A stretch of 64,000 bases of DNA, taken from the NCBI GenBank assembly GCA_963724705.1, contig CAVRVS010000001.1:1-64000 (forward strand). The letters run 5' to 3'. This stretch comes from DASQPR01 sp963724705 (GTDB taxonomy: Bacteria > Actinomycetota > Actinomycetes > Mycobacteriales > Micromonosporaceae). The stretch's first letter is position 1; each line of letters starts with the position of its first letter. The notes below the pieces were generated by a model, which did no database searches, was not told the origin of the DNA, and saw only the letters and a program-made list of their open reading frames with translations. Position numbers and translations under genes: made by a program. Below, piece by piece: positions 42,547 through 51,600 of the stretch.

Positions 42547-44322
42547 CTACTTCGCGGCGCCCGGCCGCAGCGCGATCGCCTTCAGGAAGATCTGACTGAT
42601 CTTCGACGGGTCGGCGGTGACAAACGTGCCGCCGCCGGTGGCGTCGGTGATCTTCTGCAACTCGTTCTGGCTGACGTCGGTGCCGATGCCGATCGCGATG
42701 ACCTGGACCGGCTTCGCCGGGTTCTCGATGGACTTCAGCTGGCTGATCAGGTGGTCGAGCGTCATGCCGCCCGGGTCGTCGTTCTGGCCGTCGGTCATGA
42801 TCACGACGGAGTTGACGCGGCTGGGATCCCAGTTCTTCTGCACCGCTTTGTACGCCGCCAGCACGGTGTCGTAGAGGCCGGTATTGCCGTTGGGCACCGG
42901 CTGGATGTCGGCGAGCTTCGACAACATCTCGGTGCGCCCGCTCGCGAGCGGTTCGATCGGCACCAGTTTCCGGTAATCGGTGTCACCCACCAGCTTCGTC
43001 GAGAAGGTCCAGAGGCCGAGGGTCCACTGATCGTCGAAGAGCGACAGACCGGCCTTGGCCGCGGCGATCGTCACCTGCTCCCGCGTCGCGTTGTGGGCCG
43101 TCGGGACCTTCTCAGCCATCGAACCGGACACGTCGATGACGGCGAGCAGGCGGCCCGGGACGGTGACCGCGGACCACGTCGACAACGCCTGGTCGATTGC
43201 CGTTCCTGAGACGGCCAGAGCGGGCTTGAACGGTCCGCTCGGCATCCCGGGCAGTTTGGGCATCGTGGCGCCGAACGTTCCGTCCGGCGCGCGCAGGGCC
43301 GACTTGGCGAGGAGGTTTTTCCACGAGTCGCCGGTCATGCGCGACTCGAACTTGAGCGCGGCGTCGGCCTTGGCGGCCGAGATGCCCGGTAGTTGCGCGA
43401 ATGGATAGTCGAGCGCGGGTGGCGCCGGGTCGAGGTAGACCGCGACCAGTGGTACGGGCGGCTTCGCCGCGTCGTACGCGAGCACGCTTTGTTCCGGCAC
43501 CGGCGCGAGCGACAGGCTCCGCGCGATCGTCGTCGCGTCGGTCGCGCGCGGGAAGCGACCCACCAGGTCGTCGCGCAGTTGGCTCTCCCCGGCGGCCAAC
43601 GCTCGCATCGCAGCGATCGCCTGGGTCTGCGCGGTCGTCGCCGCGTCGGAGCCCGGCGGCGTCGATCCGGTGACGCCGGCCGCGCTCTGCGTCGCCGCGC
43701 CGACCGCCAGCAGCGCCGCGAGGCCAGACGCGTCGACATTCGGATCGACGAGGCCGGGCCGGATCTGACCGGTCGCTAGCTTGGCCAGCAGCGTCGCCCA
43801 CGTCGGCTTGGCATTACCCAACGAGGTCGCAACCGGCTGCGGAAGCGCGACGACGACCGGGCTCGTCGCGATGGACGATCCGTTCATCGCCAGTTGCGGC
43901 GACGCGGTCGTGAGACGCGACAACCAGGTCGCGGAGTCCGGGATCCACACGTCTGGTACGGCCGTGGACCCGTTCGCCTGCCCGAGCCCGGCGACCGACA
44001 CGTTGGCCGCACCGGCGATGGCGGCAGCCTCGCTGGCTGGCGTGGCCGCGCTCACGGTGATCTTCACGCATGAACCGTCGACAGCGGTTCGCGTGGTGTT
44101 CCAATCGTCAGCAAGCTGCGAGACCGCCGATGCGATCTCCGGTGCGGCAGCAATCGCCAGGCCGCCATTGCTCGAGCACGACGCCGCTGCCGCCTTGTGT
44201 TGCCAGCGGTGGTAACCGAACCACCCGCCGACGCCGGCGCCGGCGATGAGCGCCAGCACCAGCACCGTCAGGAGAAAACGGGACGCGCCCGAACGGCCGG
44301 CCTTGCGATGTTGTCCCTTCAC
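42547..44322 (-). CDS. Secreted substrate-binding/vWA-domain hybrid protein
   Basis: 591 residues. N-terminal helix (FLLTVLVLALIAGAGVGGWFGY, about 17-38) acts as anchor or signal. Residues about 60-330 look like a periplasmic-type substrate-binding fold (SQLADDWNTTRTAVDGSCVKITVS, VPDVWIPDSATWLSRLT). From about 375 a von Willebrand A domain follows with MIDAS LLAVIDVSGSMAEKVPT (about 394-400), the second-loop Thr and VVIMTDGQNDD. The mix of binding protein and vWA domain on the outer face is known in Actinobacteria but has no assigned role. GTG at 44322; divergent from the DUF2156 gene. Confidence 0.85.
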   Translation of the reverse strand: MKGQHRKAGRSGASRFLLTVLVLALIAGAGVGGWFGYHRWQHKAAAASCSSNGGLAIAAAPEIASAVSQLADDWNTTRTAVDGSCVKITVSAATPASEAAAIAGAANVSVAGLGQANGSTAVPDVWIPDSATWLSRLTTASPQLAMNGSSIATSPVVVALPQPVATSLGNAKPTWATLLAKLATGQIRPGLVDPNVDASGLAALLAVGAATQSAAGVTGSTPPGSDAATTAQTQAIAAMRALAAGESQLRDDLVGRFPRATDATTIARSLSLAPVPEQSVLAYDAAKPPVPLVAVYLDPAPPALDYPFAQLPGISAAKADAALKFESRMTGDSWKNLLAKSALRAPDGTFGATMPKLPGMPSGPFKPALAVSGTAIDQALSTWSAVTVPGRLLAVIDVSGSMAEKVPTAHNATREQVTIAAAKAGLSLFDDQWTLGLWTFSTKLVGDTDYRKLVPIEPLASGRTEMLSKLADIQPVPNGNTGLYDTVLAAYKAVQKNWDPSRVNSVVIMTDGQNDDPGGMTLDHLISQLKSIENPAKPVQVIAIGIGTDVSQNELQKITDATGGGTFVTADPSKISQIFLKAIALRPGAAK

Positions 44323-44452
44323 GGTTCCCCATACTCACGTAAGCGGCGCGCGGGAACACAAACCGAGACGAGATAGTTAAGCATTCACGCCTATCAAAGC
44401 CTATGTCGGTTTATGTACTGGTCGCCCAGGTCGCGGCGTTCTGATGCTAAAT

Positions 44453-44483
44453 TTGACGGCCCCTGCTTCGAGATCACTAAGGT
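44453..44483 (+). promoter_or_regulatory. Leaderless promoter of the DUF2156 gene
   Basis: TTGACG (44453-44458), 19 nt, TAAGGT (44478-44483), 6 nt, GTG at 44490. It lies in an A+T-rich divergent gap (44323-44489) shared with the vWA gene. Confidence 0.6.
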
Positions 44484-44489
44484 CGCTTC

Positions 44490-46208
44490 GTGCGCTTTGT
44501 TGGTGTACGTCTGGTCGCCACGTGGGTGGCTCTCGTCGGTAGCGTGAACCTTCTCACATCGGTGCGACCGCACGCCAGGCTGGCTCGGTTGGCCGCGCCC
44601 ATGGACGGCGGCGTACCCGGTCGCGCGCAAGCGTTCGTCGTCGGCGTCCTGCTCATCGTCATCGCCCGCGGCCTGATCGCCCGGCGTTACGCGGCGTGGG
44701 CGGCCGGCGTGGTTGTACTGACCGTCTCCACGTACGCCGCCATCCCGCACCGTCCATTCGCGGTCGCACTCGCCGGCGCGAGCCTGGTCGCGCTTGTCGC
44801 GCTGCGGCACGACTTTCCGGCCCGCCCGGACCCGGCCCGGCTTCGTCTGGCCGGTCAGATCGGGTTGGTCGCGCTCGGATCGGCGGTCATCGGTGGTGGC
44901 TGGGATCTGGTCGCGAACCGACACGATCCGGCCGACGTCGGCACGACCGTGGTCGGCTACTTGTCGACCGATGCACCGACCGGATGGCGTACCTGGTTGG
45001 TGACGCTGGTCATCGCCGGCTCGGTCGTCCTCGCCGTCGTGGTCGCCTTCCTGCCGGCCGCGCCGCCGACGCCGGGGTCCCCTGTGGATCGGGCCGATGT
45101 CACCGAGCTCGCGGCCGGGCGTGACGCCGACAGTCTTGCGCCGTTCGCAACCCGCGCCGACAAGTCGTACGTGTTCAGCCCGGACCGCCGAGCCGCCGTC
45201 GGCTACCGCGTGTTGTTCGGTACGGCGTTGGTCGGTGGCGATCCGGTCGGCTCGATCGCGAGCGCCGGCGACGCGGTCAAGGCGTACTTCGACCTGTGTA
45301 CACAGCAAGGGTGGCGACCGGCCGTACTCGGCGCGAGCGACGACATGGCACCGCTGTGGCGGCAGTACGGCATGCGCGGCCTGCACATCGGCGACGAGGC
45401 GGTGCTGGACGTCGACGAGTTCAGCCTGGCGTCCCGGCGGATGCGCAACGTACGCCAGGCCGTGAACCGTACGCGCAACGCCGGAGTCACCGTGACGATC
45501 GGGCCGTTGACCGCGGATCTGGTCACCGACCTTCGTCCGGTGCTCGACCAGTGGCTCAGCGGCCGGCGGGAACGCGGCTTCGCGATGAACCTGGACGCGA
45601 TTCTCCGGCCGCGGCCCGATTGCCTGTTCGCCGTCGCCTACGCGGCCGACGGAGAGGCGGTGGCTTTCGCCCGGTTCGCGGTCTGCGCGGACGGATCGAT
45701 CTACACGCTCGATGTCGCCCCGCGCGGTGTCCGGGCGCCGAACGGCGTCGCCGAACGCATGATCGTCGACGTCGTCGACTACGCGCGGGCGCATGACGCA
45801 CACGAGGTCTCATTGAACTTCGCGGCGTTCCGCTGGGTCTTCGACGCGCCCGGCGCGATGGCCCGGACGAGCGCAGCTCTGCTGCACGCCTTCGACCGGT
45901 GGATCGAAATCGCCTCGCTGAACCGGTTCTGCGAGAAGTTTCAGCCGCGGTGGCGAGCACGCAGCCTGCTCACGCCGTCGTGGCCGCAGATGGGCTGGGT
46001 CGCCGCCGCGGCCGTACGCGCCGAACTCGTGCCGAGGCAGCGGACCGGTGCCGACGCGCCGCCGGTACGGACGCCGGACATCGCGCCCGATATCCCGCCG
46101 AGCGCCCACGGTGCGCCGGGCGCCCACGTCGCGCCGGCCGCCCGCGGCGCGATCCGGCCGGCGCGAGCGACTCCGCTCAGCCCCGCGGTCCACCGGCGAC
46201 GTAGATGA
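44490..46208 (+). CDS. DUF2156 membrane protein, MprF/LysX-like acyltransferase
   Basis: 572 residues. Six membrane helices in the first 195 residues, then a DUF2156 (GNAT-like) domain: LAPFATRADKSYVFSPDRRAAVGYRVLFGTALVGGDPVG, SRRMRNVRQAVNRTRNAGVTV and VSLNFAAFRWVFD, ending in FCEKFQPRWRARSLL. This is the layout of enzymes that transfer an aminoacyl group to phosphatidylglycerol (MprF) or the N-terminal part of LysX. A role in envelope charge is likely but inferred. The last 60 residues are Pro/Ala/Arg-rich. Its 3' end overlaps the convergent SDR gene by 32 nt. Confidence 0.87.
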   Translation: MRFVGVRLVATWVALVGSVNLLTSVRPHARLARLAAPMDGGVPGRAQAFVVGVLLIVIARGLIARRYAAWAAGVVVLTVSTYAAIPHRPFAVALAGASLVALVALRHDFPARPDPARLRLAGQIGLVALGSAVIGGGWDLVANRHDPADVGTTVVGYLSTDAPTGWRTWLVTLVIAGSVVLAVVVAFLPAAPPTPGSPVDRADVTELAAGRDADSLAPFATRADKSYVFSPDRRAAVGYRVLFGTALVGGDPVGSIASAGDAVKAYFDLCTQQGWRPAVLGASDDMAPLWRQYGMRGLHIGDEAVLDVDEFSLASRRMRNVRQAVNRTRNAGVTVTIGPLTADLVTDLRPVLDQWLSGRRERGFAMNLDAILRPRPDCLFAVAYAADGEAVAFARFAVCADGSIYTLDVAPRGVRAPNGVAERMIVDVVDYARAHDAHEVSLNFAAFRWVFDAPGAMARTSAALLHAFDRWIEIASLNRFCEKFQPRWRARSLLTPSWPQMGWVAAAAVRAELVPRQRTGADAPPVRTPDIAPDIPPSAHGAPGAHVAPAARGAIRPARATPLSPAVHRRRR

Positions 46209-46938
46209 CCTGTCCGGACACGAAGGACGCGTCGTCGCTGGCCAGGAATGCGATGACGTTGGCCACGTCGGACGGGCGACCGACACGTCGCACCGGAATC
46301 TCCGCCGCGGCGCGCTGCTGCATCTGATCGAAGTCAACGCCGACGCGGGCCGCGGTGGCCGCCGTCATGTCGGTGACGATGAAGCCGGGCGCGACCGCGT
46401 TGACCGTGACGCCGAACGGCCCGAGTTCGATCGCGAGCGTACGGGTGAAACCCTGCATGCCGGCCTTGGCCGCGGCGTAGTTGGCCTGCCCGCGATTGCC
46501 GAGAGCAGACGTGCTCGACAGGTTGACGATCCGACCCCACTTCGCTGCCGTCATGTGCACCTGGGCGGCGCGGCTCATCAGGAACGCACCCCGCAGGTGG
46601 ACCCCGAGCACGGTGTCCCAGTCGTCGTCGGTCATCTTGAACAGCAGGTTGTCCCGCAGCACACCGGCGTTGTTGACGAGCACGGTCGGCGCGCCGAGAT
46701 CGGCGACGACGCGGTCGACCGCCGACGCGACCGCCTTCGGATCCGAAACGTCCGCTCCGACCGCGATCGCGCGACCGCCGGCGGCGTCGATCTGCCCGAC
46801 GGTGTCTGTGCACGCCGACTCATCCAGGTCGACGACGGCGACCGCATGGCCATCGGTCGCCAGCCGCAGCGCCGTCGCGGCGCCGATCCCTCGGGCGGCT
46901 CCGGTTACGATCACGACCCGTTGCTGGGCGTCTGACAT
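46177..46938 (-). CDS. SDR oxidoreductase, FabG-like
   Basis: 253 residues. TGAARGIG cofactor motif (about 12-19), NNAGVL, Ser in NLSSTSALGNRG and the Tyr-x3-Lys of NYAAAKAGM. The pattern VAPGFIVTDMTAA and VIYVAGG resemble 3-oxoacyl-ACP reductases. Whether it acts in fatty-acid synthesis or on another ketone is unknown; no other fab gene is near. ATG at 46938 with GAGGAG upstream. Confidence 0.85.
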   Translation of the reverse strand: MSDAQQRVVIVTGAARGIGAATALRLATDGHAVAVVDLDESACTDTVGQIDAAGGRAIAVGADVSDPKAVASAVDRVVADLGAPTVLVNNAGVLRDNLLFKMTDDDWDTVLGVHLRGAFLMSRAAQVHMTAAKWGRIVNLSSTSALGNRGQANYAAAKAGMQGFTRTLAIELGPFGVTVNAVAPGFIVTDMTAATAARVGVDFDQMQQRAAAEIPVRRVGRPSDVANVIAFLASDDASFVSGQVIYVAGGPRG

Positions 46939-47021
46939 CGCTCACTCCTCGCAAGTACTGGCAGGTAACAACTCGCCAGCACACTACCGCGCGGGTTTGG
47001 GCGGGTCGCCGCTCGATCGCC

Positions 47022-48056
47022 CTACGGCTGCGAGCGTCCGGACTGGTCCGTTACGTCGCCTGCTTTGCTCGCGCGCGCCGCGATCTCGGCGTCGACGGCG
47101 GCACCGTACAGGACGGCGTAGGCCGACAGGTCCAACCACAACAACAGCACGATGACCGCGGCGAGCGCCCCGTACGTCTTGTTGTAGTTCGAGAAGTTCG
47201 AGACGTACAGCGAGAAGAGCAGCGAGCCGACGAGCCAGATGACGATCGCGACGACGGCGCCAATGCTGAAGTGTGGACGGTGGCGCGCCCCGCGATCCGT
47301 CCCGTACTGGTAGAACAGCGCGAGCGAGCCGCCGATGACGACGAGCAGCGCAATCCAGCGGCCGATCTGTACGAGTACGGCGGCGAACGCGCCGAGTCCG
47401 ATGTGGTCGAGCACGACCGGGAACGCTGCGACCAAGGCGAGCGCCACAATCCCGATCACCAGGGCACCCAGCGTGAGCGCCAGACTGAACACAAGCAGCT
47501 GAATGAAATTGCGGGATTCGGTGCGCTCGAATATGACGTTCAGGCCGGTCATCAGCGCTCGTACGCCGCCCGACGCGGCGAACAGCGTGCCGACGATGCC
47601 GATGATCACGCCGATGCTGACCTCGCTGTGACTGGACGATGCCGTCGCGGTCAACTGGCCGACCAGCAGGTCGCCGCCGCCCGGCGGGAGCGTCTTGATG
47701 AGCGGGTCCAACTGGCTCTTGATGGTGCTCGGGTCGGCGATGAGCGAGTACACGGACACCGCGGCGATGATGGCCGGGAACACGGCGAGCATCCCGTAGA
47801 ACGCGACGCCGGCCGCGACGAGGCCGAGGCTGTCCTTTTTCGATCGGGCCGACACGCCCTTGCGGATGTCGTTGACGCGACGCCACCACGAGCCACCGTC
47901 CGCGGCGGGCGTCTCCGCCGCTGCGCCGTCGTCACTGCCCGCCGGCGAGCCTTCACGCGCTTCCTGAGCGAAGGTGGCGCGGACGTCGCCGGGTGGCCGC
48001 CCGGTCCGACCGGACCGTCGTGGTCCGGTCGGACGGTCGTTGTGGTCCCCCGTCAC
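47022..48056 (-). CDS. YihY/BrkB-family inner membrane protein
   Basis: 344 residues. A 60-residue disordered, charged start precedes the YihY core: SKKDSLGLVAAGVAFYGMLAVFPAIIAAVSVYSL, SIGVIIGIVGTLFAASGGVRALMTGLNVIFER and LLWLDLSAYAVLYGAAVDAEIAAR, six helices in all. Formerly called ribonuclease BN by error; function not settled. GTG at 48056 overlaps the mscL stop by 4 nt. Confidence 0.9.
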   Translation of the reverse strand: MTGDHNDRPTGPRRSGRTGRPPGDVRATFAQEAREGSPAGSDDGAAAETPAADGGSWWRRVNDIRKGVSARSKKDSLGLVAAGVAFYGMLAVFPAIIAAVSVYSLIADPSTIKSQLDPLIKTLPPGGGDLLVGQLTATASSSHSEVSIGVIIGIVGTLFAASGGVRALMTGLNVIFERTESRNFIQLLVFSLALTLGALVIGIVALALVAAFPVVLDHIGLGAFAAVLVQIGRWIALLVVIGGSLALFYQYGTDRGARHRPHFSIGAVVAIVIWLVGSLLFSLYVSNFSNYNKTYGALAAVIVLLLWLDLSAYAVLYGAAVDAEIAARASKAGDVTDQSGRSQP

Positions 48057-48523
48057 GTGGCCGCCGGGCCGCGGGGCGGCATCGCATCGGCGGTGGTCAC
48101 GTCGCCGGTGGTACGCGGCGTCGGCGCGACGCGCCCGCCCTGTGCCGCGAGCAGGTCGCGGATCTCGCCTAGGAGGACCGCTTCATCGGTCGGCGGCGCC
48201 GGCGTTTCGATCGTCGGGACGCCGCGGCGTCGCAGCTCATTGAGCTTGTTCATCGGTACGACGACCAAGAAGTACAGGACGGCAGCGATGATCACGAAGT
48301 TGATGATCGCGTTGATGAAGTCGGCCCACAGGAAATGCACGCCGCGGACCGTGAACGAACCGGCGCCGACACCCTTGCCGCCACCGATCAAGGCGATCAG
48401 CGGCTGGATGAAGTCTTTGGTCAAACTCGTCACGAGAGCGTTGAACGCGACACCGATGACGACCGCGATGGCAAGTTCGATGATGTTGCCGCGCAAAATG
48501 AAGTCGCGAAAGCCCTTGAGCAT
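48053..48523 (-). CDS. mscL: Large-conductance mechanosensitive channel MscL
   Basis: Opens under membrane tension to release solutes on osmotic downshock. 156 residues. MLKGFRDFILRGNIIELAIAVVIGVAFNALVTSLTKDFIQPLI is the N-helix plus TM1, and ADFINAIINFVIIAAVLYFLVVVPMNKL is TM2. ATG at 48523 with AGGAG 6 nt upstream. The C-terminal 55 residues extend beyond the usual helix and are Pro/Thr-rich. Coupled to the YihY gene. Confidence 0.93.
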   Translation of the reverse strand: MLKGFRDFILRGNIIELAIAVVIGVAFNALVTSLTKDFIQPLIALIGGGKGVGAGSFTVRGVHFLWADFINAIINFVIIAAVLYFLVVVPMNKLNELRRRGVPTIETPAPPTDEAVLLGEIRDLLAAQGGRVAPTPRTTGDVTTADAMPPRGPAAT

Positions 48524-48686
48524 CAGGTCTCCTTGGTCGGCGACGGAAGCCACCGGCCGGGCCCGGTTCGGCGCTCCGACGCACGTAGAACGCGGTCAGG
48601 GGAATTCCTGCCCGTACCCTAGCCTCGCGAAACCCGTTGCGCAGCGCTGCCGCGACACAGCGTTCCAACCCGCCGACGCGGCTGAC

Positions 48687-51600
48687 TCAGGCGTTGACGG
48701 CCTCGCTCATCGGTTCACCCGAGAACACCGCCCACTGGGACGCGTAGAGGCCGCCCGCGGCCAACAACTCGGCGTGCGTGCCGACCTCGACCACCCGACC
48801 GCCGTCGAGTACGGCGATCCGATCGGCCCGCGCCGCCGTGGTCAAGCGGTGTGCCACGACCAGCGTCGTACGGCGTCCGGCCAGCTCGTCCGACGCCCGC
48901 ACGACCGCCGCCTCGCTCGCCAAGTCCAAGGCGGCCGTGGCCTCGTCCATGATCAGAATGTCCGGATCGACGAGCTGCGCGCGGGCGAGCGCGAGAAGCT
49001 GCCGTTGCCCGGCCGACATGTTCCGGCCCCGGCCGGTGATCTCGTGGTAGTAGCCGCCGTCGAGGTGGGCGATCATCTCGTGCGCTCCGACCGCGCGGGC
49101 GGCCGCCTCGACCTCGGCGTTCGTCGCGTCCGGGCGACCGTACGCGATCGTGTCCCGTACGGTGCCGGGGAACAGGTATGCCTCCTGCGGCACGACGCCC
49201 ATCCGATGGCGGTACGACGCCGTGTCGTACGCGCGCACGTCGACATCGTCGACCCGGACGGCGCCGCCGGTCACGTCGTAGAACCGCGATACGAGCTTGA
49301 CGATCGTCGACTTGCCGGCGCCGGTCTGCCCGACCAGCGCCAGTGTCTCGCCGGCCGGCACGCGCAACGTGACGCCGCGCAGCGCCTCGTCGATGTCCGG
49401 CCCGTACCGGAAATGCACGTCGTCGAAGACGATGTCGCCGCGCAGGTGCGAGCCGTCGGGCACGACTACCGGCCGGGCCGCCTGCGGCGTCGACGTCGGC
49501 GTCCGCAGCAGGTCGCGGATCCGCGCCAGACCCACCATCGCCTGCTGGTAGCCGTCGAACACCTGGGACAGCTGCTGGATCGGCGCGAAGAACATGTCGA
49601 TGTAGAGCAGGTAGGCGATCAGCGCGCCGGCGGTCAGCGCGTTGTTGTTGACGAGCGACGCACCGACGATCAGCACCACCGCCGAGGCGACGTCCGACAG
49701 CAACTGTACGAACGGGAAGTACGTCGCGATGTACCGCTGTGCCCGCATCCGGCTGACCCGGTAGGCATCGCTGCGGCCGGCGAACCGCGCGGCGTTGTGC
49801 TGCTCCCGCCGGTAGGCCTGGGCCACCCGCATGCCGGCGACGTTCTCCTGGAGATCGGCGTTGACGATGCTGACCTTCTCGCGGGCCTCCGTGTACGCCT
49901 TCGACGACTTGTTACGGAAGATCAAGGTCGCCACGATCATGATCGGCAGCACTGCGACGATGACGAGCCCAAGTTGGAGATTTAGGTACAGCAGCGCAAT
50001 CAGGATGCCGACGAAGGTCAACAGGCTGACCGCGGTCGTCGTGAGACCCGTCTGCAGGAACGTGGAGAACGCATCGACGTCGGTCGTCATGCGCGTCATG
50101 ATCCGGCCCGACATCTCCTTCTCGTAGTAGTCGAGGCCGAGCCGTTGCAGGTGGGCGAATGTCTTCACGCGCAACGTGTAGAGGAACCGTTCACCGGTCC
50201 GCATCGTGACTCGCGTCTGCTGCCAGTTGATCGCCCAGTCGACGAACACGATCACCAGGGCGATAAGCGACACGATCCAGATCACGTGTACGGCGTGCTG
50301 GGAGACACCGTCGTTGACGCCGGTCCGGATCAGCAGCGGGATCGCCAGCGTCGCCAAGGCGTCGAGCGCCACGAGCGCGAACGCGAACAGCAGCGGACGC
50401 ACCAACGGCCGCAGAAGTTTCTTGAGCGTGAAGTGCGGGTCGGGTGCCGCGGCCGCGCGCTCGTCGACGTCGGGGACATCGGTGATCGGCGGCAGCTTGG
50501 CCACGGCCGCGAGCAGTTCCGGCGTTGCCGGCATGCTCGCGAGCGCCGTCGTCATCGGCCCGCCCGCGGCGCTGACACGACGACCGCCAGCACCGGCACC
50601 GCCGACTCGCCCGCCGCCACCGAGTCCGGCGGCCGACGCGGAGGCCAACGGCAAGCCGTCGGCGCCGATCAGATCGTCGGACGGCAGTTTCGACTCATCC
50701 CACAGCGCCGGCGTCACGCCGTCGACCTGTGCATCGACGACCGGAGCGTCGACCTCGACCTCGCCGGCGTCGATGCCCTCAGCGTCGTCGCCCGGGCCGG
50801 CCAGTAGCAGCCGGTAGAGCGGGCAGCGCGCCTCGAGCTCGGCGGCGGTGCCAACGTCGACCAGGCGACCGCCGTCGAGGACGGCGACCCGTTCGGCCAG
50901 TTCCAGCGTCGAGCGACGGTGAGCGATGAGCAGCGTCGTCCGGGTTGCCATCACCCGGTGCAGCGTCGCGTGGATCTCAGCCTCGACACGGGCGTCGATG
51001 GCCGATGTCGCGTCGTCGAGCACGAGCACCCGCGGGTCGGTGATGAGCGCCCGAGCGAGCGAGACCCGCTGCCGCTGACCACCGGAGAGAGTCAGGCCCT
51101 GCTCGCCGATCACGGTCTCGTAGCCGTTCGGCAACTCCATGATGAATTCGTGCGCTTCGGCCTGCTTGGCCGCCGCGATGACCTGCTCGTCGGTCGCGTC
51201 CGGCCGGCCGTACGCGATGTTCGCCTTGACCGACTCGGAGAACAGGAAGCTGTCCTCCATGACCAGACCGATCGAGGCGCGCAGCGAGTCCATCGTCAGG
51301 TCGCGTACGTCGTGGCCACCGATGCGGACGGAACCGTCCTGTACGTCGTAGAAGCGCGGCAACAACATCGAAATCGTCGACTTGCCGGAGCCGGAGGTGC
51401 CGACGAGCGCGACGGTCTCCCCCGGCCGGACGTGAAGCGTCAGTCCACGCAGCACCGGCTGCGACGCGACGTAGCCGAACGTCACGTCGTCGAGTTCGAC
51501 ATCCGGCGTCGCGGCGTGGTCCAGCGCGATCGCATCCGGCTTCTCGGTGACGACCGGTTTCGAGTCGATCACCTCGAATACCCGGATCACGCTCGCCCGA

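Noticed and set aside
47271..49985. Very long plus-strand open frame opposite the YihY, mscL and ABC genes
   Set aside because: No recognisable domain, Arg/Asp/His-rich composition of an antisense frame in GC-rich DNA, and clear genes with motifs lie on the other strand.
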